Of a DNA stretch of 64,000 nucleotides, positions 31,473 to 45,150 are shown in pieces (position 1 is the stretch's first letter; every line of letters begins with the position of its first letter). Under the pieces are notes generated by a model. The model made no database searches. It saw only the letters and a list, made by a program, of their open reading frames with translations, and was not told the DNA's origin. The position numbers and the translations under genes were made by a program. The stretch lies in NCBI GenBank assembly GCA_018398815.1, contig CM031618.1, positions 50,226,562-50,290,561 of the forward strand, written 5' to 3'. The stretch comes from Conus ventricosus (Eukaryota > Mollusca > Gastropoda > Neogastropoda > Conidae).

Positions 31473-31493
31473 ACCCCACACACACACACACAC

Positions 31494-31536
<43 letters not shown>

Positions 31537-31576
31537 CCCACCCACACACACAACACACCAACCACACACACACCAA

Positions 31577-31614
<38 letters not shown>

Positions 31615-32315
31615 CCACACCACACCCCACACACAACAAACCGCGCACGGCCACACACACACACACACCCCCACACACACACACACACAACACACACACA
31701 CACACACACACACACAAAACACACACACACACGTTCTTCTTACAAAAGTGTGTAAGTCCTCACACCAAACATTCAAAACCTTAACGACTTCTAAAGAGTG
31801 CACATGTCAGAAGGGAAGTCTAGGATCCTTTGAGATGGAAGAGGCAGATAGATGGAATTACCTGGTACCTCTGTCTGTCTTGTTTTACTAAACATGCGAG
31901 AGCTTAACTGTGAGGGATATTTTGTCATTCTTGCTTTTTATTGTATGATCCTTTCGTGCTTTACATGCGTTATTTACTTTTGGGTTTTGTTTTTAATCGA
32001 AAGGTTAGTTTTTAATCAAAAATGATAAACAATCTTTCAAGAGGGGCCTGGTCACATAATCGATTTTAGTATATATATAGTTTGTGTATGTTTACCATAA
32101 CATGTTGCCAGCAGGGGCGAATCCACAGACTCCAGGGTTCCTACCTCACCCCCATTTCCCCCAAAACAGTTTTTTTTTATGTTGTATCTGGATAACACAT
32201 ATCAGGGTCGAATCTTGGCTCAGGTTTCACCAGATTGCACCATTTGTTTTTCTTTTGAAGCAGGAAGGACACACACAAAACACACACACACACACAACAC
32301 ACACACAACCCACAC

Positions 32316-32347
<32 letters not shown>

Positions 32348-32399
32348 ACACACACACACACCACACAAGATACGCGCGTGCGCGCGCGCAACGAACGCA
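31473..32399. repeat. CA microsatellite blocks with unique DNA between
   Basis: CA-rich arrays at 31473-31732 and 32265-32365. Between them (31740-32260) no gene was recognised. Confidence 0.85.
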
Positions 32400-34280
32400 A
32401 TCAACAATGTTGGTGTGATGGTGATATGCCAAAAATTGGAAAGAATCAATCGTGGTTCCCATTCAAAAATGGCCAAAAGCTGCACTGACCTAAAAAAAGA
32501 AAAGTATAGGCTGATAGCATTGACATCCCGTGTATGCAAAGTTTTGGAAGAATCGTTTTAAACAGATTGGCATACGTTTTAGAGAAGAAAAGAATTAAAC
32601 CCCCTTTTCACGGGGCCAAAGATTTGAACCTTAGGGGGAAAAATTAAAAATCGAGCATTTTGCCGGACCCCTAATTGTATTTTGCGACCTTTTTAATATA
32701 AGGGTCAAAATTTGGGTTTTCTTTCTCCTCTCTTCAAATTCAACGGCCCCTGGGGTATTCAAACTTCAAAGTTTTTACGGGTTGGGGTGTACTTTCTCTG
32801 AAACCTCACGGCCCCCCTTCTTTAATGCGGAAGGTTGTTCATTAAATGCCATCTGGACGAGACATGTGGCCCACTGGGGAACTCCACCAGGAAAGATACA
32901 CTCTTCTCCTCTCCAGCCCGGGATTTAAATCAATGAGGACTCGAACATCAATTCCCAGCGCCCGAAAGGGACCCCTTTCTTCTGGTTGAAGTTGCCTTTT
33001 GGGCCTCACTGAAAGAGGTAGAAGAGTTCCGGAACCGCCTTTAACGGGAGGTCACCCCGGGGTAGCGTAAGCTTTTCCCCTGTCTTTTGGAGGTTTAGCC
33101 CTTAGTCTTGCTTCGCCTTTTTTGGGAAATTTAAAAAAAAAACCGTTTTTCTGTTAATCCAAAACCTGGCCATTCGAGTCATCCTCCGAGCCATGACTAC
33201 CCCAATCCATAAGATGGAGTAGACTACCAACCTTGAGCTGCTGGGCAGAAGACTTGACCTAAACGCGTTGATGCATTGTGAAAACCTACATCGCCTCCCC
33301 TCGCACCCCCTCCATTAAAGACTCTTCCAGCTCACAAGAATCGCCTCAAACGTCGGAGCCCCAACCACCAGTACAAGGGCCTGGGAGACCAGCATGCTGA
33401 CATCCTTCAAACAGAAGGTACCACCTGCCAAGATCTTGTCATGCCTGACTGGAAGCTTGAAGATACATACACTCCCAGCACCTGGACCCATGCCCACACA
33501 CATGGATCAGCCGAGGACGCCACACACAATGGAGGTAGTGGGGTACATATCAGATTCCCTGATGAAGACTGCAGGAACATTGTGGTCCCTGGAGGAAAGC
33601 TCTGTACCAACAACAGAGCGGAACTCCTAGCCATCAAAGAAGCGGCATCCTGTGAAGATCCTTCACCAGCATCGCCATCTTCACTGATTCCATGTCCACT
33701 CTCCAGGCCTCGATTCTCCCGATCCTCACCCTCTGATCCAATACCTTAAGGCCTCCCTTGCCACTTTAACCCCCAAAGCTCCAATTATCCTCCAGTGGGT
33801 CCCCACCCACGTTGGTCGCCATGGAAACGAGCCTGCAGACCCATTAGGGAATGCCAGAAGGCAGCTCCCCCAACCACATATAGGAGGTTACGTCACTCCC
33901 ACATGGTACCTTCAGAGCTGTGTGTCAAGGCTATGAGGCACATCACGACCCAATTCAAACACTGGAGAGGAAACACCAAACAATCATTTTCCACTTGTGC
34001 ACTGGGCATTGTGGCCTGCACTCCCACCTCAAGAGGATAGGAGCCACAGGCTCAGCCCTGTGTCTCTGTGGACAAGCTGACAAGACACCAGCACATTTCC
34101 TGCAGGACTGTCCTTTAAATGATGAGAGATGAGTGCGAGCTTGACCTGAAGGGGCAGACCTCAAGACAAAACTCTGGGGGACTGCCTGAGATCTCCACCG
34201 GACAGCCGAATTTGCCGCCACCTTTGGGGTCCAGCTGTTGCTGCGTAGCTGTTGAACGCTGAAGAAGAAGAAAAAGATGA
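32400..34280 (+). mobile_element. Non-LTR retrotransposon remnant (I/Nimbus-like) with RT and RNase H
   Basis: Several frames give an RT start (IGKNQSWFPFKNG, then degraded CKVLE and RLAYVLEKKRI near 32420-32595). An RNase H domain follows at about 33480-33840: HTHGSAEDATHNGGSGVHIR, NNRAELLAIKEAAS, then LQWVPTHVGRHGNEPADP. A C-terminal Cys/His knuckle follows at about 34010-34120: CLCGQADKTPAHFLQDCP. RT plus RNase H plus this knuckle is the layout of I-type LINEs. The tail is a (GAA)n-like run (34260-34275). The middle (32600-33160) is so altered that no RT catalytic motif can be read. Not functional. Confidence 0.8.
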
Positions 34281-35018
<738 letters not shown>

Positions 35019-36099
35019 TAAAATGAACTCACTGTGATGACAGTAGGCGTTTTGGAGCCTCCGGAAAATGAGATAGTTTTTTGCTTATCAGCACTTTAAT
35101 CAGTTCCTCTTCGGAGTATTCATTCTGACAGTCTGTTATGCACCAGTGCAAACGTGTCTGCAGAGCAGCATTTGGTTAGAAGAGAAGGGAAATCGCCCCT
35201 GATCTCCCACCGTTCGCAGAGTAGAGGTGAGAGGAAGCAGTGGAAGTGGCAGCGCTTTGGTTAAACAGCGCACTGCAGCACATGGTTGCCACCCGCCTCG
35301 CGCTAACATTCTGCAAACTTTCCTCCCTATCTGTAATGTCATACTTGCCATCTGGCTGACAGCGTGTTGGAAATAGGGTGCCGTGTTTCTTCATTAACAC
35401 TTTGTGCCAGAATGCAGCGAACTGTGTGCAATTCATGTCACTGGATTGTGCGGTCTTTGATCGACATGATGATACCAACATTGAATGGGTCTTGTTTCAT
35501 ACACATTGCTGGCAAGCAGCACAAAGAAGTGCCAACAAAAACGATGGAAACAGACTGACGGACACATACAAAGTGAAATAAAAGTTCAACTCAGTGGAGA
35601 GCATGCGTCTTAATTTCAATCACACACAAACTCAAACATATTGGACATGCATATCTGTCCTATACAACTGACAGAGAATTATTCACGGTACTCCTACCTG
35701 ACAGCTGGTAGAGGGCCCCAAACAGCAGTCACCATTGGCACATGCCAGCTTCACTGGAAACACGGTGGTGCTTTTCCTAGCATGGCCTAGGCATCTTTTG
35801 TGTGTTTATCTGTATGCTCTACATGCTTGTGAAGCATGCCAATACTAATTCTATCACAGCCACGGCATGCTTTTACTAAAGCAAGATTGTAGCATGCTAC
35901 ACATGCAGATATCAGTCATAAACAATGAAATGCTTCCTACCAGACCTTGTACTTCCCCATTTAAATCACTGAATACAATCCATTTGAAACTGATGTCACA
36001 TGATCATATGAAAACATGTCAATGCAAATCGTTGTCGCACTGCCATCTTCATGGCCAGACTACTCAAGGACTGGGTCACACCATTTCGTAATATCGGTG
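35019..36099. other. No gene recognised
   Basis: Short overlapping frames at 35136-35580 on both strands, none with a recognisable domain. A host gene fragment cannot be excluded. Confidence 0.35.
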
Positions 36100-36108
36100 T
36101 TACAGAGA

Positions 36109-36199
<91 letters not shown>

Positions 36200-36207
36200 C
36201 ACGCACG

Positions 36208-36264
<57 letters not shown>

Positions 36265-36339
36265 CACACACACACACACACACATTGACAGAAACCCTTG
36301 CACCAACAACACCGGTATATAACACCTGGACAACGCACA

Positions 36340-36385
<46 letters not shown>

Positions 36386-36556
36386 TGTGCGCACAAAGTC
36401 TAGTGTTTAATCCTCCATGCTGTATGAGCACAGGATCGCCACACACATGACATAACAAATCTACACGTCTTTTGTGTTCACTGAAGTTGTGTGCAAACAC
36501 CTCCGCCACTGTTGGCACACATGAAACAAAGATCTGAGTGAAGCACACCTCCATGA

Positions 36557-36643
<87 letters not shown>

Positions 36644-36722
36644 GCACGCACGCACGCACGCATGCACGCACGCACCCACGCATGCATGCACACAGGCAAG
36701 CAGGCAGCAGGCAGGCAGACAC

Positions 36723-36807
<85 letters not shown>
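36100..36807. repeat. GA and CA microsatellite cluster
   Basis: (GA)n at 36105-36195, (AC)n at 36205-36285 and 36338-36382, (AC)n then (CACG)n at 36558-36670, and (GA)n at 36723-36807, with two unique gaps. Confidence 0.95.
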
Positions 36808-36812
<5 letters not shown>

Positions 36813-37850
36813 AGAGTAAAACAAAGCCCTTAATATATAGATGTATAATGCACAGAAAGCAGAAAAAAAAACACACACAGAGAAAGATCTGTCTCAGCAC
36901 CACGGTTCCCACACTAAGACGTGGCACTCTCACTGCTGCGCTGGGCTATCCAGCCAACTGATGAGAACGCAAAATACCCACTGTATAAAACTGAAGGAGA
37001 AACACAAATGCGGGAAGTACGCGTTAACGGTACAATGAAGGAGAACACTCACACGAATCACACAGAGAGTAAATTATATCCACAGATTGTATATGTGTAG
37101 CACAAAAAGCATCAAACACCAGAGTAAACATCAGCACAATGCTCTGCACTTCTGTTACGCAGCATTGAAGGTCACAGCGTGGGGTCATCAGCATCGCGTT
37201 TGGGCTGTACACTAAAGAGGGAGATTTTCATCTAGGCCAACGGCTGGGCTTCTCATGCGGTGGTGTGATGTAGAGTTAAATCCCGGACATACAGTCAGTG
37301 AGTGCTACACAAGGAGACATTACTACAAACAGTGACTTGGTGATAGAAATCTTTAACAAAAAAGAATTATTTGGAATTCTGCCAAACAACCAGGACAAAC
37401 AAATTACAAGACGAAACATGTCGCCTTTCGTCCTCTTTGGTTTTCTTCGGTAAAATAAACAACATTCAGGACAATAAAAATGAAGAACGAGCAATCACTT
37501 ATCTTCTTATATTCAGCGCAAGGCGGGCGTTGAATGAAAACGAGGCCATTGGGAAGGGAATGATGGGCATTAAATGGTCATCATGATAGTGATAATTATG
37601 ATGATAATGGTGATGCTTGTACTAATTAAGGTAGAAATAATTTTGTTTTTCATTTTTTTAATGATAAGATGATAACAGTGATGATGGAAAGCAATTGGAA
37701 TAATAAATACATAAAATGCAAACAGTGGGATTGGATGATGATAATAATGATAGTAGTTGTGATAGGTTTAGTGGTGTTAGTCATGGTAATCGTGGTTGGA
37801 AAGATGTAGAAATGATCAATAAAGTAAAAGGCTAACAGGGTAACATTATT

Positions 37851-37934
<84 letters not shown>

Positions 37935-38150
37935 TGGGGGTGCGTATCTGCATCTACACTGAAACACACACACACACACACATATGCACATAAAAGGGAA
38001 GTGAAACTCATATAGAGGACATAGTATACAGAATTGACAGAAAACCAGATGAAGAAGAGGGAGTGGACAGGTATCTGAATGAAGGATAGATTGGTGTGGT
38101 AAATGGAGAGGGTATAGGGAGAGGTGAAAGGAACGTAGCTGTAACTTATA
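36808..38150. other. Mostly unique DNA with a GA tract, no gene recognised
   Basis: A/T-rich with ATGATGATA-type runs near 37580-37780 and a (GA)n tract at 37853-37926. No coding region seen. Confidence 0.4.
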
Positions 38151-39747
38151 TATACTCCCCGCAACAAGTTAAGGAACGCTTACAGAAATTGCTGTTAAAT
38201 GTGTTTTAATACAGACAGAGGAAAACAGTTTAGTCGAATGTTTCGCCCAGTCATTCAGCCACCTGTGGCTACAATTTCAATGAAAGCCATTCACACGTCG
38301 TTGAACAATCAGTAATAAAAAAGAGACACCCCCATTTGAAAAGTCAGCAGCAGTCAATAGTGGGTGTGGCCGCCATTCTGAGCCACACATGCTCTGCACC
38401 GACGCCGCATGGAATGAACCAGGGTTGTAAGGGTCTGTTGCGGGATGGCCTGCCATTCCTGCTGCAGGAACTGGGTCAGCTGGGCCACATCAGCGGGCGG
38501 AAGGTGGTTGTCAGCAACTCGTCTACCCAGGACGTCCCACAGGTGCTCTATCGGTGCCAGGTCTGGAGAGCGCGATGGCCATTCCATGCGTTGGATCCCC
38601 TGCTGCTGGAAGAAGTCTCGTACCACGTGGGCTCGATGCGGAGGGGCGTTGTCGTCCTGGAGAGTCGCACCAGGACCCATGGCCTGGAGAGCTGGCTGCA
38701 CAATGGGGCGGACGATCTCATCCCGATAACGCTGACCAGTCAAAGATCCATGGATGACGTACAGGGGGGCTCTGCCATGGAGATAAAAACCACCCCACAC
38801 CATTACCGAACCACCTCCATAACGGTCGACCTCACGAATGGTGGCGGCAGTGAATTCGTTCTCCTTGTCTGCGCCAGACTCGTCTCCTGCCATCATTGAA
38901 TGAGACAGTGAAACGTGACTCATCGGTAAAGAGGATCCTCGACCACTGCTGCCTGTTCCAATGCTGATGGAGGCGGCACCACGCCAGGCGGGCCTGTCGG
39001 TGACCCTGAGTCAGTGGAATTCGGATGGCTGGCCGACGAGACTGGAAGTCAAATTCATGAAGGCGGTTGCGGACAGTGGAAACGCTGACATTGACATTTG
39101 CTGCTTGCATGAGGCGACGTCAGCATGGGTGTTGTGACTGTTCTGTCCCGTAAAGTTGACAGGTAGAGAAATCGGTCATCCCGTCAACTGGTGCAACGAG
39201 GACGTCCAGTGCGCGCCCGTTCTTCCGTCCTGCCTGTTGTCGCATAACGTTCATTGAGTCTGTGAATGACTGAGGCCGACACCTGAAGACGTCTGCCCAC
39301 CTCTCGTAAAGACACACCCTCTGCTAGCCACGCCAGAGCGCGCCCGCAGTCCACTGCACTCAGTCGTCTTCTTGGAGGCATGTCTGGTTGTGTCGTTTTT
39401 AATGCCCTTTCTGATACCCATTTTGGTGCAGTTTGTGCGGGTCAGTGTTCACAGTTGTCAGTGCTTGCACGTGCAACCTGCCGAATCGCTGCACATGCCC
39501 GGTCTGGTCAGCAGGGGCTTGTTCCACGGTCAGTGCAATTTCCTCATTTGCACGAATGTCCCGCCGCTGGCGAGGCATTGAGTGGCAGAGTGGTGAGTAC
39601 AGGAATCATACCGGTGTGTCGAGCAATGTTTCAAGTACCGTTCTGCTGCATTTTTTTCCAAAATGGGCGGCCTGGCCTTTTTTACTCATTTCATTTTAAG
39701 AAGGTACAAAAAATGTAGGGCGTTCCTTAACTTGTTGCGGGAGTATA
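38151..39747 (-). mobile_element. Tc1-like transposon with inverted repeats, about 1.6 kb
   Basis: Inverted ends TATACTCCC(C)GCAACAAGTT and onward through AAGGAACGC (38151-38179 against 39719-39747) are flanked by TA dinucleotides, the target used by this superfamily. The transposase is on the minus strand. Compact and full length, with a frameshifted gene. Confidence 0.93.
38354..39381 (-). pseudogene. Tc1-like transposase (DD34E), frameshifted
   Basis: Cuts and pastes the transposon by a DDE mechanism. From ATG 39381: a helix-turn-helix region (RRLSAVDCGRALAWLAEG, VGRRLQVSASVIHRLNERYA) then GRPR, the usual paired-like DNA-binding half. A second frame (39110-38832) holds WSRILFTDESRFTVSFNDG with the first catalytic D. 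A third frame (38923-38354) holds GGGSVMVWGGF, LQDDNAPPHRAHVV with the second D, and SPDLAPIEHLWDVLGRR with E; 34 residues lie between the second D and E. Two switches are needed, near 39190-39110 and near 38880. All three catalytic residues are kept, but the protein is broken. Confidence 0.93.
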
Positions 39748-39765
39748 TATCAGGTGAATAGTGGG

Positions 39766-39834
<69 letters not shown>

Positions 39835-40079
39835 TGTGTGTGTGTGTGTTCGATCGTTCTTTAATCTAACGTCTATCCACCTAACAGTGATCTTAGACAG
39901 TATGTAAGTGTTATGTGTGGTGTGTGCATGTGGTGTTTTTGGGTGCATGTATGCGAACAGTTTGGTGTTGATTTTGGGCGTACGTATGTATGTATAATGC
40001 AATTCAGCCTAGATTAAAACAAAATCACACGACTGAATCCAAAACTTTAAAGAAACACTAAATAAGCAACTAACACCAA
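39748..40079. repeat. GT microsatellite and unique DNA
   Basis: (GT)n at 39767-39850 directly beside the Tc1-like transposon. No gene seen after it. Confidence 0.85.
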
Positions 40080-40745
40080 GATGGGGAAAATAACATAGAC
40101 GTTAAAGTAAATGTCCAATTGGGCTCTTGATCAGTCCTTGAACAACTTCAAAAATGTTTGATTCGCTAGAGATGACGTCTTCAAAGACTGACATTGACGG
40201 TTCAGTGTTCAACAACCAAGCAGGTAAATAGGGTTTCATTCTATCGCACAAAAAGTAGATGGAATGGAGTGATTTGCTGGCCACAAATACATGTCACATA
40301 ATTACAGAATTTGGTTTTAAAGGCATTAAGCCTAAATCTAAAAATCAAACTTTTAAAAATCCACTCTTGGTAGAGATTTTTGATACCTGTTTTACTGTCT
40401 GATATCTTGTTAAATAATATTCCATTTTTGTTTTTGGTGCCTTTTTCCCTTCTTTAAGATAGAGTTCCAGGATACGTCTTTTAAAAGACTATAACTCTCA
40501 TGTAAGGATTAAGGAATGCATATCTTTGTTAAATTAGTTTCAGTGATAGAAGCCTTTTTGGCTAATTGGTCTACCCTTTCATTCGTATATAATCCACAGT
40601 GAGATGGAACCCAACAAAAGTCGACGTAAGAACCACGCAAATGCAAAAAATGAATTAAGTGGTAGACTTCTGATATGAGTTCTGCTTTCACACTTGTATT
40701 AAAAAATGTTTGAGTTTGTAGGACTGATGGGAGAATGCACTCCAA
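40080..40745 (-). pseudogene. RNase H remnant of a second LINE (minus strand)
   Basis: 40745-40509 reads EVYHLIHFLHLRGSYVDFCW continuing VPSHCGLYTNERVDQLAKKA, the C-terminal part of a LINE-type RNase H with its conserved WVPSHxGxxxNExxDxLAK segment. Downstream frames to about 40080 are broken. The RT was not seen, and the preceding DNA is a fragment of a different LINE. Confidence 0.65.
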
Positions 40746-40747
40746 CT

Positions 40748-40985
40748 TGGAATGACATTTGGCTTATGGCCCCTCTCAGGATCAGCTTCATTCTCAGATC
40801 TGGATATGACCTTCTGCCCCCAAATGCAAACCTGGTGAAGTGGGGAAAAACAGTGTAGCATAACCTAAGCTCATGTAAAGTAGCCCTGGCTCAAGGAAGG
40901 TACACATGGAGGCACAAGCAAGTGCTCAAAGAGATTGTACAAGTAGTATGGGCTCGTACCAACACCACAAAAGGAAAAAAAGAGT
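40748..40985 (+). repeat. Fragment of the REL-endonuclease LINE, upstream copy
   Basis: Matches 43507-43810 with small differences (ATGACATTTGGC, CCTCTCAGGATCA, GGTGAAGTGGGGAAAAACAG, GTAGCCCTGGCTCAAGGAAG). Relative to the downstream copy it lacks about 60 bp (the CPLCHAKK-coding part). Confidence 0.8.
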
Positions 40986-41079
40986 GTCAGAGATTAGGGC
41001 CGAAACACATGCTTGAAGGGGCTTCTCTTCTGAGGACTCTCTGCTGCCACGCTCTCCACGAGTTTCTTTCTACTGATGC

Positions 41080-44000
41080 ATGGGTAAACCATTGACTTCC
41101 GGAATAGGCTGGAGGACGTCCGGGAAAGACTGGAAGACACTGGGAAAGACCATAACTAAGGGCTCTGTGGGCTGGCTCCCCACTCTGCCTTCAACATGTG
41201 GCTACTAAGTACAAAAGGAAAAGATGCTCCCAGGATTCACCGAAAGGGGGAGAGAATGATGAATCCATCAGTGCTCAACCAATCACGACTGCAAATCCCA
41301 AACGGACTATGAACATGACCAAAAGGAATATCCATGTGTCTGTGGAAAGCGTTTCGCTACCACCCGTGGCATGAAGATCCACAGAAGAAAGATGGGATGT
41401 GTGAAGACTCATCTGAACGAGCAGCAGCGCACTGCATCAGCAGATAAGACGTCGGAAAACCAAGGCCAGGATTTAAACCACAGTGCCAAGGACATCCACG
41501 CTGTTGGTTGGGATGAAGAATTTGCACAGGCCATCGATGACAGGCGCCTGAAACTCAATCTGCCACAAGCAAACAAAACTGAAGATTGGGAGAAACTGGA
41601 TGCAAAAATCGTCCAAAGACTCGATGCACCGATTGGATAAAAGCACACTGGAACACAAATATATAGCAGCCACATATTGGGACATTGTGTATGCCACATG
41701 TAGAGACCCTATGGAGCAAAACTACCCAAAGAAGAAAACACCTCCAAAGAAATCCAGACGCCAAGAAGAGATGGACAAGATCAGGGTCCCAAAGAAAACC
41801 TCAAGAAGGAAATAAGACCACACTGCCAGCTGAAAAACAAGGCTTAGAAAAACTCTGGAAATACCTGAAAGCAAAACACAGCGCCTTCAGCAAAGCGGAA
41901 TCTGCGAGGAAGATTAAGAGCAAAAAGAAGAAGACACAAGAGCGCTTCTTCAGAGACCACTTCCAGGTGACGAAACACTGTTTGAGCAGCCAAAATCTGG
42001 GACCCTAAGTGTGGAAAAAAGGAGTTCTTGAGCGGCATCTGAGGAAAACATACTCTGACTCACAGAGCAAAGCACCACTCAACATTCAAGGTCTGGTGTG
42101 GCCAGCCAACCCTAAGGAACATTTTCAATGGCAAGCGTCGGCGAAATCAAGAAGGTGGTCGACAAATCCAGAACCAAATCATCACCAGGGCCAAGGCATG
42201 GCAGCAAGGCTGACTACGTACCCCATGGAAAACAAGTATTTGGATGTGTCAGTCCAGAAAGGTGGCATCCCAGGCGTGCTGCTGTGTAGAACACGCCACA
42301 ATGGTCTGGGACGTCATCCAAAGATCAACAACGAAAACGAGAGCCCTCGACGTAGTGTGGCTTGATCTGGTAAACGCATAAGGATCTGTACCCCATGAGA
42401 TGATACGGTTGTCTCTTGAGATGTACCATGTGCCAAAGTACATCTGCGACATGCTCAAAAAGTACTCCAATGGCTTCTCAATGCGGTTCTCTACAAAGGA
42501 GTACACAATAGATTGGATCAACTTGGAAGTGGGCATTGCAATGGGCTGTGCAATTTCCTCAATACTGTTCGTGTTGGCAATAGAAGTCATCTTGAAAGCA
42601 GCAACAAACAACGCCAGACAAACAGACCTTGGCGATGATACAAGATGTCCCATCTCAAGGCCTTCATGGATGACGCTACAGTGATTTCATCCAGTGAAGA
42701 CGAGACACGTCATGTGCTGGAGAGGTTGGACGACATAGTTGCCTCATCCAGAATGAAGTTCAAGCCAAAGAAATCACGGAGTCTCTCACTGAGGAAAGGA
42801 AAAGGGGCCGAATCTGTGGTCTTCAGTGTTGCCAATCAGGCCATTCCAACAGTCACAGAAGACCCAGTCAAGAGCCTGGAAGATGGTATGATGATACGCT
42901 GAAAGACACCCAAAAGCAAAAGAAACCAAAGAGATGTCGGAAGAAGGCTTGGAGACCATTGACCAGTGCGGCTCCCTGGCAAATACAAGGTCTGGTGTCT
43001 GCAGTTCATGCTGATACCAAAGCTCCTATGGCATCTGATGATATACGACATCTGCAACAGCATAGTGGAGGCAATGGAAGCCAAAGTCATCAAGTTCACA
43101 AGAAATGGCTTGGTGTCCCACCCTGTCTGACTGACATAGCGCTGTACTGTCGCCAAGCAAACTGAAACTACCACTGAAATCCATCCTGGAGGAATACAAA
43201 GCAGGGAAGATCAGACTTCAAAGCATGCTGGAGGACTCAGGAGACAAGGTGGTAGAAGTAATCAAGCCCCAGCTGAAGACAGGCAGAAAATGGGATAGTT
43301 CAAGAGGCGATGGGTTCTGCAAAAGAAAGTCTCAAGATCAGAGAAATAACAGGACACACATAGACCAACAGACAAGGACGGGGTGACCAAAACTGAATGG
43401 TGGTCGAAGGCCAAAGGAAAGCAAAAGAGACATGATGATTCGGGAGATGTGAAAAGAAGACCAAAAAAGACTCCAAAAAGCAGTCCAGCAGAGCCAGCAA
43501 GGGCAATGGAATGACATTTGGCACATGGCCCTTCTCAGGATCACCTTCATTGTCAGATCTGCTTAATTATGACCTTCTGCCCTCAAATGCAAATGTGGTG
43601 AAGTGAGGAAAAACAGACGATCCTGCATGCCCCCTCTGCCATGCAAAAAAAGAAAAAAAACACACACCCCACCATAATAAACAGTGGAGCATGTCCTAAG
43701 CTCATGTAAAGTAGCCCTGGCTCAAGGAAGGTACACATTGGAGGCACAACCCAAGTGCTCAAAGTGATTGTACAAGTAGTCTGGGCTAGTACCAACACCA
43801 CAAAAGGAAAAGCAGGGCCTCCAAAAGCACCCTCAACATTCTTCACGGCAGGAGGCAGCAAATCATGGCCAAGAACAACAGTGCCACTCGGAACATGCAG
43901 GCAGAGTCTGCTGGATGGGGGAGGGGGGGGGGGCAGATGACTGGGAGTGCACTGCAGACCTCCCAGAATGGAAGAGTCACCCAGAGATCATCAGCAAGAG

Positions 44001-44259
44001 ACCAGACATAGTAGTCCACTCTCAGTCAACCAAGCAGCTGATCATAATCGAGCTCACGGTGCCATATGAGAACAGAATGGAGGCCGCTCAAATCTACAAT
44101 ACTGAAAAGTATGCTGATCTGGCAAACAGCCTGAGGAGAGAAGGCTATGAGCTCAAAGTCCTCACTGCAGAAATTGGAGCTAGGAGTTTTGTAGGAACGT
44201 CTGCATACAGCCTCATGAAACAGCTCTCAGTTGCAGGGAGGAAAAACCCAGAGCCCTGA
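41080..44259 (+). mobile_element. LINE with C2H2 zinc finger, RT and restriction-like endonuclease
   Basis: Order on the plus strand: a C2H2 finger (CVCGKRFATTRGMKIHRRKM, about 41333-41400) in a frame to 41640; a lysine-rich linker (KKTQERFFRDHF near 41930); an RT (VWLDLVNAYGS near 42355, VGIAMGCAISSILFVLAIEV near 42530, catalytic AFMDDATV near 42660, SRMKFKPKKSRSLSLRKGK near 42750); a CCHC-like segment (CPLCHAKK ... EHVLSSC near 43625-43705); and a PD-(D/E)XK endonuclease (KRPDIVVHSQSTKQLIIIEL, about 44003-44065) to TGA at 44257-44259. Zinc finger, RT and C-terminal restriction-like endonuclease define the R2/NeSL/Hero-type LINEs. At least six frameshifts. Exact 5' end unknown. Confidence 0.88.
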
Positions 44260-45150
44260 AAGCAATGGCAGAAGCGGCAGAGAGGTGTTCAAGCTAGATC
44301 TGGTCAAGGAGGAACAAAGGTGAGCTGCATAAGGCTTAAAATTCCTACACATATGAACATCAACATCCTTAATATACTGTTTGTGAATGGTACTAAAATA
44401 TTTGCATTTGGAGTTTTGCTCTATCAGTTTCAGTCGTTGTCTTTTCATTTAATACTCCACAGTATTGTATTCAGCAACTCACTTTCCATCCTTCTTACAT
44501 TCCCATATGCTCCTCCTACTTTAAGTCTCATTTTCCCCGGGGCATGTATAGTTTTTGCCATTTTGTGATTGCGCTTTCTCCGAGGGCACAGTCCAGACAG
44601 CTTCCGGAACCACCATCCGCTATTTGAGAAATGTTTTAGAGACACCCGAATGTATATATTGGATGATAGCCCCTAACAACCCCCTAGACAGTACTGCCAG
44701 GGTCAGCGTGCACACAGATTCATAGATTTTTTACAAAGATAGTAGCTTAAAAATAGTAATAGTAATAGCACCATTTTTGATATGAGTATAAAAAACCAAT
44801 AACATTATTATCACAAATATTTCATGCCATATAACTTCATATGACTTCACATCATATAAGTTCACACCACAATGATTTTCTACAGGTTATATCTCAATAT
44901 TCCATTTAAGATCGCTCCTCAGAACCTCGACCTTACTTTTTCTTGTTGTTGTTGTTGTTGCTGCTGCTGCTTACGGAGGGGTGGTGGACATTTGAGAGAG
45001 AGGCCACATCTGTACGGGCTTAAGCCCCTGCTGATCTGACATCGCGATACGTGGCTGTGTTCTGCTGACCAATCGGCGGACTGACCTACCCAGTAGAAAG
45101 CTTGTTGGCTGGTTGATGGTGGGACACTTTCTCCAAATCCACTTTCCTTG
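44260..45150. other. No gene; includes a CAA/CAG-type repeat
   Basis: A/T-rich 3' flank of the LINE, then (TTG)n(CTG)n at about 44941-44972, which reads as polyglutamine on the minus strand, next to the assembly gap. It could be the edge of a coding exon hidden by the gap, but nothing supports that further. Confidence 0.4.

Noticed and set aside
38336..38899. 187-codon plus-strand frame
   Set aside because: It is the antisense shadow of the Tc1-like transposase, whose catalytic motifs are on the minus strand.
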